This document shows, piece by piece, positions 10,486 to 23,913 of a stretch of 40,356 nucleotides of DNA (within the stretch, counting starts at the first letter, position 1; every line of letters begins with the position of its first letter). A model generated the notes under the pieces. The model made no database searches. It had not been told where the DNA came from and saw only the letters and a program-made list of their open reading frames with translations. Made by a program: the position numbers and the translations under genes. The DNA is taken from positions 1 through 40,356 of the forward strand of contig JANBPT010000369.1 of NCBI GenBank assembly GCA_027575765.1, given 5' to 3'. This DNA is from Tieghemiomyces parasiticus. Taxonomy: Eukaryota; Kickxellomycota; Dimargaritomycetes; Dimargaritales; Dimargaritaceae.

Positions 10486-13400
10486 ATAATTCGATTGCGC
10501 TGCGCCGTGTCGCCGGGTATTATCATTGGCAACCGTGGCTCGCTGGTCATGAACCAGTGCATCACCACTGGTAAGGTAACTTGCATTTATACTTCTCTGC
10601 CCAGCCATCTTCTACCCGCTTATGGGTGACCAACTATCATCAATGAACTGTTTATATACCCTCAACCCTGATTCTACATGTGGCCGTGAAGCCTAATCGC
10701 CTGAAGCATACTGTCGACCATTCCCGTGTCTGTGATTAAAATGCAGTCATTATCATTGCTGCACCATGACGTTGGTTGCCTAATTGGCAGGTAATGCCCT
10801 CTACAGTCAAAATGTTTCATTAGCGGCCATCCGCTGTGTAGCCCCTTTGGGGGACCGACCATTGATACTTGAAGTCGAGACGAGTGCTGTGACCGACAGC
10901 CTTCTTCTCGCCCTCATTTACCTACAATTATCACAAAGCTGTCGAACAATATCTCATCTGTTTTACTACTGTGGTCGAACAGGGCCCTTGGCATGGATGA
11001 TACCGAAATGACAGGACTAACCATTCATGCGAAGCACTCCTCACAAGCTTACAGGTTGATCCCTTCCGCCGCTCGCGAGTTCAACGCCTGTCACCAGACC
11101 ATACCGGCACCAAAGGGGGATATCCCACTAGTCAGATCGCGGCCGCGACAGATCGCGCCGTCGTGTTGCCAGTACATATAATGTGCCATATTCACCCTGG
11201 CGAACTATTCAATTGGCGATAATGCAAGGGAGCGCAGCCACCGTAGCGCGGTGATATTCCATTGCCAACGGCGCTCTATCTGTCGGATTCCGTCTAAAAC
11301 AAATAAGGGGGTGCTTCTAATTATAGTTTATGTTTTATGCAAGCGAGGCCAGGTGTCCGTGATTCACATGCCCCAAAGCAGGCAAGCAGCCAATATCCTG
11401 TGGCAACGGTCCGGAGAGAATAATTGGATTGGCGTTGGCCTCACACGCCGGAGTGTAGTTGGTGACAATCTCCTGATGTATATTTAAATAGATAATGCCA
11501 ATACCGGTAGACATGCTTAGTGTGGCTAAGCAGGGTTAGTATCATATACTGGGTTGTAAAGTAAAACACGTACAACCATCTTTTACCGAAATATCAAGCT
11601 GGCAGCCGTTCCCAAACATCATACAGATGCTCTGCGGCCAGGAGATGGGCCTATCTGCATCCGTTAGGGGGCCTAGATGACCAGTAGGGGTTAGAGCCAC
11701 CGCCAGTAACTACAACCTGCACGTCCCTAGCGGGTTGTGCACGTGGGGCTTCGCTCTTAAAATGCCCACTCTGAGAACGGATAGTGTGATTCAGTTGTGT
11801 AGATTCGCTTCCCTTGAAATCACCCTACTTTGCCAAAACCAGAAGACTGATGATCTACTTAAGTGGTTTCAAGTCTACCACGTTGGGCTTCCTGTGCCTT
11901 CTGGGACAGCTCCAGGACTAGCTATTGACGGTTGTGGCCTTCTTGGGGCCAAGGAGGTCGTTTTCTTCCTTCAATGGTCAATAATAATGCATTCCTTTTG
12001 AATAGCGTTTGGTGGAACACGTGTTCACTCATAGCACCCCTTGACCTCAAAGATTTCCACTTTTACCTCCCCCTTCATTTGCAAAGTAAACTAGGAACCA
12101 TGTCTATGAAGCCGATGCCCCTTCCTCTCGCCTAAGCACAATTTCCGGTAGAACAGGCGCGGCTGAAAGCAGGCTTCTCCGGGGCTGACATTTGCGCGAC
12201 CCGACCTGCTCCAGTGTCTCAGCGTGACATGCTAGACCCATTATCTGACGATTAGGGAACCATACAAACCTTGCCTAGTGCCTTGACTATGCAGACTAGT
12301 CACTGCCAATCTGACGGACGCCCGCTACATTATTCCTTTCAATAGGGACAGGCACCTCCTTGCACCTTAATAACTGCCACCCTAGTTCTCCGTACGGACC
12401 CAGCTACCAATGAGAGTGCAGGGAATAGCGCACAGGAGGGGGCGGTCGTTCCACCCAGATAAGGTATGGGAAGTCCTGTACTGAACAACGATCGCCCGGC
12501 AGGCTCATCCAGAGTCTGCTGTGAAGGGGGATGTACAGACAGTGGACGGATATTTTTTTTCGTGACTGTAAGTGGTAGTGACTTTAGGAATTCAACGTCA
12601 TTAGTCAGAAATATTAGAAACATTAAATAGCCTGAGGTACGAACGCTAGTCACTAGTTGGTCCTCACTATACGCTACAATAGGCTATAGTCTGGCTCTAC
12701 GTATCTGGCCCGGCTGAAGCTCATGAACTACTTCACCACCGGGCATGTCGCCATGGAACTTTCATCAATGGGTGACCGCGAACGGCTAATTTGTGGGCTG
12801 GGGCCAGCTGCAAGGCCACCGAGTCGACGTAAGCAGTGTAGTAGAATGGGGCGGGTGCACCCTTGGCGGAGAGAGCGGTAGACATGGCAGTGGTATATTC
12901 CACGTATTCTATATTCTAGTGCTACCAATGTATGTCAGGGCGCTAGAGAGGGGAATACCCGGACAATTATTTGAACCCCCCGAGCCGAGTGTTAAGCTCC
13001 TCCCACCCTGGTCACGAGCAACACGGATTGCTTCCACGGCTTCACACCTTTCTGCCAACTGCCTTCTCCCCCCTGGTCAAGTTCAGCCCCACCGTGTAGA
13101 TCCACCTTCCTCCCTTCACCCCTCTGCCCTTCCCCCCCCCCCTAGCCGTTGGGAAGAACAAGCGGCGTTGATAGACCGTCTTGCCGGGGCCTTCCACTCA
13201 ACCACGCATCCTTAACCGGCCACAATGGATTAACGGGGAATTACTCGGCGCCCAATACAACGGCCCCCATACACTGTGACTTATACACAGCGCCCCCGCC
13301 TAGTCTTTCTTTATAAACAACTGGGAATGCCGGTCTGGTGATCTACCCCTTTGAGTTAATGCCCTCGGCATGACGGCTGGAAAAATCCATACACATGTCA

Positions 13401-15408
13401 AAGGCGTGGCTCGATAAAGGCCGGGGCATGGTGGGCATGATAGTGGTAGAATGGCTAGCGCAGTGATTCCCAGAAGTTGCCCCCCCCCCCTGGCCATCTG
13501 CAAGCTGCCAACCCCAGCTGTGGGAAGGCCTGGCCGATGCCCTCGGCCCGGCAGTGCTCTCAGTGAACATCCATAAGCAGGAGCAAATACTGTCTCAGTT
13601 GGTTCGGAGGTAGTTCATTGGATTGGTACCCCCTCCTCGACCAGCCTCCGTTCTTGGTACTTCATCCAGCCGCCTAACCTTCGCTGGCTTACATATTCCC
13701 AATCACCCATCACTACCTAATAGACACCATCCAGGATGGCCTGCGTACCATCAGGCCTTCCTGAACAAATATGGCACGACAACTCCTCTCTGCGACGCCT
13801 GCTCTAGTGTCTACTAGACTTTCCGCCGCTATTGGTATCTATGGCTTTATCGCTCAACGGGACTGCTGTCGTAACTATGACCACTACCGCCATCGGGTAA
13901 CTGTCGCGGATACACGCGAAACCATGGGGTTTACGAAGAGGTGGCGCCACCAGCTAATTTGTGGAGCCGTCGGCCACGGCTCTCGGTAGAAACGGCTCTG
14001 GTTTCGTACTGGCGCCATCAGTAAACCAATAGCGAAGTAACGATTGACGACAGGGCCAATCAACAAGCCGCCCTCGGCTCCGACTTAGTAATTGCGTATC
14101 GATTACACCACCACTTATAGCGCAGAGGTTGGTGGTGGGCGGGAGGATACGATGTGTGAGCGGCCGTTGGTTGGCCTAAGCTGGCTCACTTCAGCACTTG
14201 GTTCGCGTCCATACCGTAGAGAAATAGTGGGCCGATCCACGTACGCCTCTCCCTTCCGTCGAATTCTGTTAAACCTTCCTCGTCTGGCCTGTGTGCTTCA
14301 TCACTCATCACTCTTTATTGGCTTGCCACCGCTGTCCTTTCATGGTGTACGGTTGCCGCCGATCGTTCTGGAGCTGCTGTCGTCAGGCAATGGTGGCGGA
14401 CAAAGACGGTGGTGGCCCGTCAATAGATTCAACAAGAGGGAACGAGGGGGGGGGGGTGTAGAGGGATTCTTATGGGATGGACCTCCCTAGGGGATATGAG
14501 CGGCAAGGGCTTCAAGAGAGTCCATTCCATTGCCCCACTAGCGTCCTACCAAGGCGGGTACGACCTGAAACCTCCTCTTCATGTATTCAAAGGCGCGGAA
14601 TAGGCTGATAATAATGGCTTGACGCTTGCCACCCTTCTCCTTGACCACTTGGTTTCGGATGGTTTGAATCCGCCCCACCATATCCACTCAGGTATTCCGA
14701 ATTATTTTGGTTCACCAGCAGCTTCTCCCTCGCCACTTCCTCATTGCCCGTTGCCTTCGCTGCTCGACTCTTTCCTCCTCCACTCCCCGTCCCATCAATC
14801 AGGCCCTTAGCCAACCGCATCCAAGCCCGCCCCCCCATTTTCTCCCGCGGTTAGGAGTTTTATTATTCTTCCATTACTACTATTGGTAGAGTTTGGGCTG
14901 CCTGGGGCAATAGATTGCTTATTCACCGAGTGCAAGTATGGCCTTAGCAGGGTGGAGTGGTGTAGGTTCCAGGGACCTGGATATAAAAGCACTGGCGTCG
15001 GCCACCGTCTCCGTCTCCCAATCCACCCTCGTATTTTTCCTTCCCCTTGTGTCGACCGCCTTGATGGCTGCTGTCGTCTGACTTCCGTTTTTATACATTT
15101 CACCTTACTACTTCTCTCGCCGCCATACACAGCGTGACTCGCTTCTTCCCCCGTCCCTCTAATTCATTCAAGACACCCTTCCAACTCGTGTTCGCTGGTT
15201 TTTTATTCGAGCACCTGCTGCAGTATTACGCTACCTGTTTCACCAATAACTGGTCGTGTCCAGATCGATCAGCTCGCCACTCTGTCCCGTGTATCACAGC
15301 TAATAATTAATATCTTTCAAGTTACACAAACACAGGCACAGACCCGTTACCCTTTTACGCGCCCCTATTTTTTTTACCACCCATCCCCACCGTTTATAAC
15401 CATCCACC
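10486..15408. other. 4.9-kb stretch of the GC-richer core with no supportable gene
   Basis: No open frame here resembles a known family, none looks like an exon chain with good splice sites, and no tRNA, 5S or recognisable snRNA was seen. The longest frame (14092-14490) is Gly/Arg/Ser-rich and crosses an 11-G run, so it is probably chance. Homopolymer runs occur at 13132-13142 (C), 13480-13490 (C) and 14446-14456 (G). The last 250 bases are pyrimidine-rich, as expected for the promoter and leader of the next gene. It lacks the repeats seen in the AT-rich flanks. Confidence 0.45.
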
Positions 15409-16539
15409 ATGCAGCTCACCTCCGCCTTCACTCTCCTGGCCGGTCTGGCCCTGGCCTCCACCGCTACCGCGGCTGACCCTACGGTGTGTAACTCCGTCCG
15501 CTACGATTTCAACTCGCCCAGCGACCTCGACAACTTTGTGGGTTTGAACTGCGCATCCCAGGGCTACGTCGAGAACGGCCAGATGGTCTGGGCCCTGACC
15601 AAGGACTGCACCGCCACGACCTACGCCTACAAGAACGCCATCCCGGAGGGTAAGGTCACCGGCAGCATCAAAGCCGGTGACAAGAGCGGCCTGGTGACAG
15701 CCTTCATCATGATGGGTTGGGACCCGAACCACAAGGACGAACTCGACATTGAGTGGGTGGGTAAGACCCTTGACCAAGTGCAGACCATGGTGTTCGTCAA
15801 CGGCACCCGCGACTCACCCCACTCGTACGAGGTAGACGACACCATACCCAGTGGTGTCAACACCGCCTTCCATACCTATAGCATCGACTTTACCAAGGAG
15901 CGTGTTATCTGGGCCGTTGATGGCAAGGTGTTCCGCACCATCACCAACGACCATAAGCAGCCTTTCCCCCAGTACGCCGATCACCTGCAGTTTGGTGTCT
16001 GGGACGGTTCTGACACTGGCGGCTGGGCCGGTAAGATGACTTGGGACCAGTACAGCAAAGTGTACGCCTACATGGACTGGGTCCAGATCGAGACCTACTG
16101 TGGGAGCGAGACCAGCAGCGCCATTAGCAGCTCGGATCCCATCGCCTCTTCGACTTCGGTCTCGTCCATGGCCGCCTCGTCTAGCATCGCCGTGCCGACC
16201 TTGACCACCGACTCTGTTTCGGCTTCAGTCATTACCTCGACCTCAGTATCGGTGGGCACTACCTCCGTCTCGGGTTCGACCGGAACCACCGATGCCACCG
16301 CCTCCGTCGCGCCCACTACCAGCCAGTCCGATTCTGCCTCCACTTCAGATTCCGCCGCTTCCTCCAACTCGATCACCACCTCGGCGGGGACCGTGACCTT
16401 CAGTGATTCTACTTCGCAGCTGCCCACCTCCACTGGCTCCTACTCCGTGATTGTTTCCTCGTTGGGCTCCGAGTCTGCCAGTGCCACCCCTACTTCCACT
16501 CCAGTTCCTCCCCCCAAGTGCGTCCCGGTCGCCCACTAG
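15409..16539 (+). CDS. CRH-type GH16 cell-wall transglycosylase, secreted
   Basis: The 376-residue intronless product has a signal peptide (1 to about 21, hydrophobic, ending ATA-AD). A GH16 domain of the fungal CRH type runs to about residue 231. The catalytic signature is DELDIEWVG at 110-118, with E111 as nucleophile, D113 as helper and E115 as acid/base. CRH enzymes cut chitin and transfer it to beta-1,3/1,6-glucan, crosslinking the cell wall. Cysteines at 27, 48, 67 and 231 fit the disulfide framework. Residues 232-365 are Ser/Thr-rich, a likely O-mannosylated stalk. The end, PPPKCVPVAH, has no hydrophobic stretch for GPI attachment, unlike many CRH proteins, so release or wall retention by other means is possible. 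There is no N-terminal chitin-binding module. The ATG context is ACCATGC, after a CT-rich leader. Confidence 0.9.
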   Translation: MQLTSAFTLLAGLALASTATAADPTVCNSVRYDFNSPSDLDNFVGLNCASQGYVENGQMVWALTKDCTATTYAYKNAIPEGKVTGSIKAGDKSGLVTAFIMMGWDPNHKDELDIEWVGKTLDQVQTMVFVNGTRDSPHSYEVDDTIPSGVNTAFHTYSIDFTKERVIWAVDGKVFRTITNDHKQPFPQYADHLQFGVWDGSDTGGWAGKMTWDQYSKVYAYMDWVQIETYCGSETSSAISSSDPIASSTSVSSMAASSSIAVPTLTTDSVSASVITSTSVSVGTTSVSGSTGTTDATASVAPTTSQSDSASTSDSAASSNSITTSAGTVTFSDSTSQLPTSTGSYSVIVSSLGSESASATPTSTPVPPPKCVPVAH

Positions 16540-18639
<2,100 letters not shown>

Positions 18640-19202
18640 GTGGACCGGTCCAGCTCCCATGAAACTAGCAGCTCGCTCGTAGATTTCGGGCCCAAGCTTT
18701 GTCCGCCTCTACAGCACATGCTTTGCGAGCTGTGCGGCCACTTCGTTACCTATCCACCGAGCTTTACCTCGGCGGCAGCATTCCGTCGTGTCACTTTACC
18801 CCTGAAGTTTACCTTTATCGTTTACCTGGCCTTACCCTAACCCATTACACCGCCTTACCATATCTGTACTTTTTTTTTTCGTTGTACTTTGCCCCCTTTA
18901 ACCTACCATCATGGCCCCTCCGCCCACAATGTCGCCGGCCTATTTATTATAGCCTTTAATATAACCCATGGCCCACACTTGTTTCTCATAACCAATTCCC
19001 TCCAGAGACATGACGCATAAATACTGTATTAAATGCCACTCCAGCCCCAGTCGTTATTTGTTGGTAGACAGCGATGGGCTTCTCTAAAGGGCTTTTATTC
19101 CTGATTTAGAAATTCAAGTGTGTGGAGCGATATTTAACCTGGCTTCCGTTAGGAACGGTTACAAGGGCAGGCCCGTTGGGGATGTCGCGAAAGGCAAAGT
19201 TC
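18640..19202. other. convergent 3' region between Rab2 and ATP synthase epsilon
   Basis: About 560 bp, presumably both 3' UTRs. It has T-rich tracts near 18870 and an AATAAA-poor sequence. No gene seen. Confidence 0.4.
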
Positions 19203-19788
19203 TTACTGCGCATTGCCCTCGAGGACCATCTTCTGTTAAAGAGGAACGTGAATAGAGGGTAAGCGTGTATATGGAGGGGGGGGGTTAGTGCTTGGCTAAT
19301 ACATACAGCGATCTGTGGCAAATGAATGCGCCACTTTGCACGGACGACACTTAGAATAATCTATGCCTGCGAAGAAAAAACATGACGTACCGTGCTGGTG
19401 ATCTGGCCGTTCTCCCACTTGGCCACCTTGAAGGGGACACTCTGGCGCTTGGAGACGATGGTCTTGAGCTCGGGCTTAACGACCTTGCGCAAAGCAGCGG
19501 CGCAAATCTGCGAGTACTGGAGGTAGCTGCATGGAGTTAAGCGGGGGGGGGAGGGGTAGTAAGATAGAGCGGATGGGGTTTAGTCCGTTTGTTCGAAAAG
19601 TCGAGGAGCGTTCCTGGCAACGTCTGGTACAGTGATGAAGGTGGGTCTCATTTATCCTCGAGCAGCTATGATTGCGTCAACGTCATCAGGCGAAACCCTG
19701 GGGGGGCAGTGGAGCACTGGGATACAACTGGTGCCATAAAGCAGGGCACTACGCACCTCAGGTTAGCGGCTTTCCACGCAAAGGCCAT
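19203..19788 (-). CDS. ATP15: mitochondrial ATP synthase subunit epsilon, three exons
   Basis: This gene is too split to show as an open frame. Exons on the minus strand: 19788-19757 (starting MAFAWKAANL), 19526-19391 and 19232-19203. Introns are 230 and 158 nt, with donors GTGCGT and GTACGT and acceptors TGCAG and AACAG. The joined 65-residue product has the family core SYLQYSQICAAALRKVVKPE after a W-x-x-A start, like human ATP5F1E (AGLSYIRYSQICAKAVR) and yeast Atp15. The second half (FKVAKWENGQ) resembles fungal members. Family length is about 50-70 residues. It sits in the central stalk of the F1 ATPase with gamma and delta. No presequence is expected. The last exon encodes only KMVLEGNAQ and is the least certain part. 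Divergent from the Bir1-like gene. Confidence 0.88.
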
Positions 19789-20547
19789 GATGAAGGTAGA
19801 GAGTATTGAAGGGAATCGGGAGAGGGAAGATCGAGATCACGCGTAATGGTCGGTAGGATAAGACGGGATTGAGGAATGCGAATGAAATAAGTAAGATGAT
19901 TCAAGGTGATGCTGGCTTCAATGATACAATCCGTGAGCAGTGCTGTGGGCTGGTTGATCCGTGGCCGCCAGAATCAGCCACTCTCCCTGGTCTGTGAATC
20001 AACCCATATGTAGGAGTGGGGGGAGGGTGAGGGCCTTCAGCGACCCTTATCCACCCACCATCACCTTTCTACACACCCTCTCAACGGGGCTGCATGGTGG
20101 GACTATTGAGTGAGGGTTGGGGAGGGGGAGCACAGGGGTCATGGTGGCATGGGATAGTCCCATATGGCTTAATTAAATCACGTGATATTATTGGCCCACT
20201 TGACAAACAGCACCAGAGGTGAGGGGGGAGGGCATAACATAAACTCCGGGTTGCTAAAGAAGGGTGGTGTACTAGTAATGGTCGCCCCTGAGGGGTCCGG
20301 CGGGGGGGGGGAATTTGTTTGTGTTTGTAAAATAGTCCAGCAACAGAGCTTCATGGCACACGTCGTTATTCCTCGTCGCTCCTGACGGCTTGACTCACCA
20401 TTCGCGCATACCCTTCTGCTACTTACCTTTTATTACTACTTCATCTCACCACCCTGTTTCCACTGTTCACTCCATTGTGTCCTCTTTATTCGACCACTCA
20501 ACCCTGTCCCCTCACATACATTCCCTGTAGACGAAACCATCGCCCCG
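19789..20547. promoter_or_regulatory. divergent upstream region of ATP15 and the BIR gene
   Basis: This 759-bp region contains a TCACGTGA palindrome (20178-20185), a 10-G run at 20302-20311 and CT-rich sequence before 20548. No coding sequence is supported. Promoter function is inferred from the divergent layout. Confidence 0.5.
20178..20185. promoter_or_regulatory. TCACGTGA palindromic E-box
   Basis: The same octamer as at 9440-9447, again in a divergent promoter, here between mitochondrial ATP synthase epsilon and the Bir1-like gene. Cbf1/bHLH binding is a possibility based on motif only. Confidence 0.4.
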
Positions 20548-23232
20548 ATGCACAACTTCGAGACAAGGTTAGCCTCCTTTTGGGAGGCCACCTGGCCTTG
20601 GCCGCATGACCCGACTGTCTTCCTAGCCACACCCGAAACCGTAAGTGCTAGGTCCCCTTAGGTGTACCGACCGTTCACCGGTCGGGCGAAGGATACCTTA
20701 GTGCGGACTAGGCCTTCTATTGACCTCCTGAAGCCACCACGAGTCAGCCCATTCTTGGCCTAAACTCTAATTATTACATTTGAAATTGCGATCTTAATTG
20801 CCTCTGAACCATTATTTTGACAGCTGGCCCGCGCGGGGTTCTTCTTTAACCCGCAGCACCGCTCTTGTGACGCCGTGCAATGCTTCCTCTGTCACAAATC
20901 GCTGGACGGCTGGGCGCCGCACGACGACCCCTTTGTGGAGCACCAGAAACACCAGGGCGACTGCCCGTGGACAATCGTGGTCTGCGACAGCCAACGGGTG
21001 GACCCGGAAACCCGCGAAATTGTCCAGCGCCCCGATCTTTTCGATGACTACCTCAGCGGCCGGGCTAATCGAGTGTTGTCGGTAGCACTGGAACGGGCCC
21101 GCATCGCCACGTTCGGGGCTTGGTGGCCCCACGAAGATAAGCGCGGCTGGGCGGTGACCGTTAAGAAAATGGCCAAGTCTGGATACCATTTTACGCCCTC
21201 CATTGATTCACCTGACGCCGCGTCCTGTGTTTACTGCTGTCTGACCATGGACTGTTGGGAACCCAAGGATGACCCCCGCAAGGAACATAAGCGCAAGTCT
21301 CCCTGGTGCCTGTATTTTCAGAAGGGAAAGGGGGCGACGGGAGCAGCGTCGATGCGGGCATCGGTGGACGTGATCGGAGCGGCGCCGGCCGGACGTACCC
21401 GTCATTCGACCCGCGTTGCCGCCATTTCGGTCTCAGCTCCTGTTAGTGCCCACGCCAGCGAATTTGGCAGCGTTAACGGTGAAGAGAACCCTGAAGACGA
21501 AGCAGAACAGGAGAAGGTGAAAGCTGCGACTGAAGCCAAAGATGACGACGTCGACGATCTAGTGATGCCGCCCAAGTCGCGCCGGGCCACCGCCCAGAGA
21601 TCTCGAGCATCGTCGACCGCCAGCGTCCAAACTACCGCCACCGCCGCCGTCACCGCGAGTCGCCGCAGCAAACGCGACAGGTCAAGCTCCCTCAGTGCCA
21701 CCAGCCTAGCCACCAGCCCACGTACGAAAGGTCCGCGCCTGAATCAAGAGGACCAACCGGAGGTCCCCTTGGTGGATGCCATGGCTACCGACCCACCCAC
21801 CGACACCGCCGAAGACATGGCTGTCGACCGGCCGGTCAAGCGAGTCCGCGAGAGACCTTCTAAGCGTATGAGTACCCGGGCCTCGACCGCGGCAACGGAT
21901 TCTGAGACAGAGCCATCCCCGGTAATCCCACCGGCTGCCTTAGAGACGTCGGCCACGTCCTTGGCCGCAGCCGCCGCTGATCTGCCCCTTCAGCCTCATC
22001 AGCAAAGACCGCCTTTACCTCCGACGGCCAAAGCGCTGGTCCAGCCCAAAAAAGGTCGCGGTGCCGCACGCCTGGCCGCGGGAAAGACCGAAGTACTTGA
22101 AAGACCGGAGCCGCCACTCGAGGTTGCGGATAGCGAAGGGGGCAGCAGTCGTCGTCGTAGCTCCCGCCTAAGATCTGGTAGCCTTTCCGTATCCCCGGTG
22201 CTGTCAGTTGCCAGCTTACCGGAATCCACGCTGGTGGTAAAGAGGGATGTCGGTAAATCCGAGGTGACCACGCCCAGGAAAGTAACCAAATCGCCTGCCC
22301 GTTGCACTACACGCGAGTCCAGGGTTAGCCAAGTGTCGGTGCTCCTGACGGCCGAGTCGACCAAGTCTGAGGCCGAGTCTCCACCGACATCCCCGATACC
22401 AGTGGACAGGGAGGAAGAGGAGGAATCCATCAGTGCTGGCACCGTCGAAGCGGTGTTGTCTCAGCCTGGAGACCTGTCCGATGCTGAGGAGCGCCCCGTG
22501 TCGCCCGAGCCCATGGAGGTTGACTCGACGAAGTCTCCGGCGTTCCCGGCCGACGGGGTTGCTGACTTGCCTGACGAACGACCAAAACAGGAGCAGGGGG
22601 AGGGGGGGGATGATGGCCCTGAACCTGATGACGTGACTAGTGAGCTTGATGAAGAGCCAATGGAGGACGCTGAGGATGAAGCGGCGATCGAGTGGGGGGA
22701 AGCTGAGGTGTCCGCCCCGGTCGACGATGATGAACTTATGGGTAGACTGGAGACCCCGACCTCGGTCAGTGAGGCACAGGCGAGAGACCAGGATAAAGAG
22801 GTGGTGGTGTTAGCGGAGGGGCAGAGCAGCGATAACAACTCATCAGCCGCCTCACCAACTCAGGTCGCCACGACTCCAGCCGAGTCGATCACTGGTACCT
22901 CGCCGATAAATACCAGCGTTACACCATCAGAACCACCACCGCCACCAGCAGCCGTCGCCACCATACCTACCCTCTCACCCATGATCCTACCGACGCGGTC
23001 TGAAGCCGAACTTGCCAACGTCTCTCGACCGGCCAAGACGGCCCTCCTCCTCAAGGACCCCACCAACCTACTACAGGTCATCACGGCCGCAGAGGCCGAC
23101 ATGACCGTTGAGGAGTTCATTCGGTTGACCATCGAGCAGGAATGCGATCGGCTGCACCAGCAGTGCGAGACTATGGTGCTCAACTTTGTATCCGAAGCCG
23201 AGAAGATTCGGACGCTCATCCGGAACCTGTGA
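20548..23232 (+). CDS. BIR1: Bir1/survivin-like protein with two BIR domains, two exons
   Basis: Exon 1 (20548-20640) encodes MHNFETRLASFWEATWPWPH and 11 more residues, ending phase 0 at GTAAGT. Exon 2 starts at 20824 after TTGACAG. Total about 833 residues. BIR 1 spans about 3-80 with zinc ligands C51, C54, H71, C78; BIR 2 spans about 122-198 with C166, C169, H186, C193. Then comes a long disordered, charged region with basic patches (SRRSKRDR; KRVRERPSKR), acidic tracts and proline-directed Ser/Thr sites. A predicted helical end (about 780-833, TVEEFIRLTIEQECDRLHQQ and following) may serve as an assembly helix. Fungal proteins of this shape (S. pombe Bir1/Cut17, S. cerevisiae Bir1) belong to the chromosomal passenger complex with Aurora and INCENP; that role is inferred from architecture. 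Confidence 0.88.
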
Positions 23233-23913
23233 TAACCGTCGAACCTAAGCTTACCAATGTCCCCAGTTCACTAAACGGGTGTTCTATGGCTGTGACTTAA
23301 GTCTATCGGGCACGCTTTTGCCTACTTTTCTCAATTAATGCGTTTTACTTTGTACATCACAGCTATCAACTCTCCTTTTACCCGATCCGCCTTCTAAGCG
23401 TTGTTCCGCAGGGCTTTGTTTTGAAGCTCCGTCTGTCGTCTTAAAGCCCGTAGCGCAACTAAATACATACATGAAGCCGAACCAGTAACAGTGTTCCCTA
23501 AGGATACGATTGCCATCGAGATGATGCGAGGATTATTGGTATTATTAAAAATACAAAGCAAAGATAGGACTCTGAGAAACCAACAGGAAAGCGGGAAGTG
23601 GAGTACGGGCGGCTGTCAGGGAAACAGGTAGCGGCGAACAACGGGTTGGCGCATAGACAAGACTAGTATATGGCCAGCATACGTATCGAGAAACATATAG
23701 ATAGGGTAAGAATAGGGGGGACCAGCCCCCTAAAGATAGTGCCGAAGGGGGTGGCGCAATAGGGAATAGAACATAATCTACGTAATAATGAAGCACTTCA
23801 GAGGGTGGTGGAGAAAGACAGCAAACAGCGCGAGTGTCCCCTTCCTCCCTTTCAAAAAATAACAATAGCCAAACCAACAAGAAAAAAAGACAGGGCCGTT
23901 CCTCGCGCTAGTA
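23233..23913. other. convergent 3' region between the BIR and SEL1 genes
   Basis: About 680 bp between two stop codons. T-rich or A-rich stretches near 23540 and 23880 fit 3' ends. No gene seen. Confidence 0.4.

Noticed and set aside
14092..14490. 132-codon plus-strand frame
   Set aside because: It crosses an 11-G run giving poly-Gly, has no recognisable domain, and no splice partners were found.
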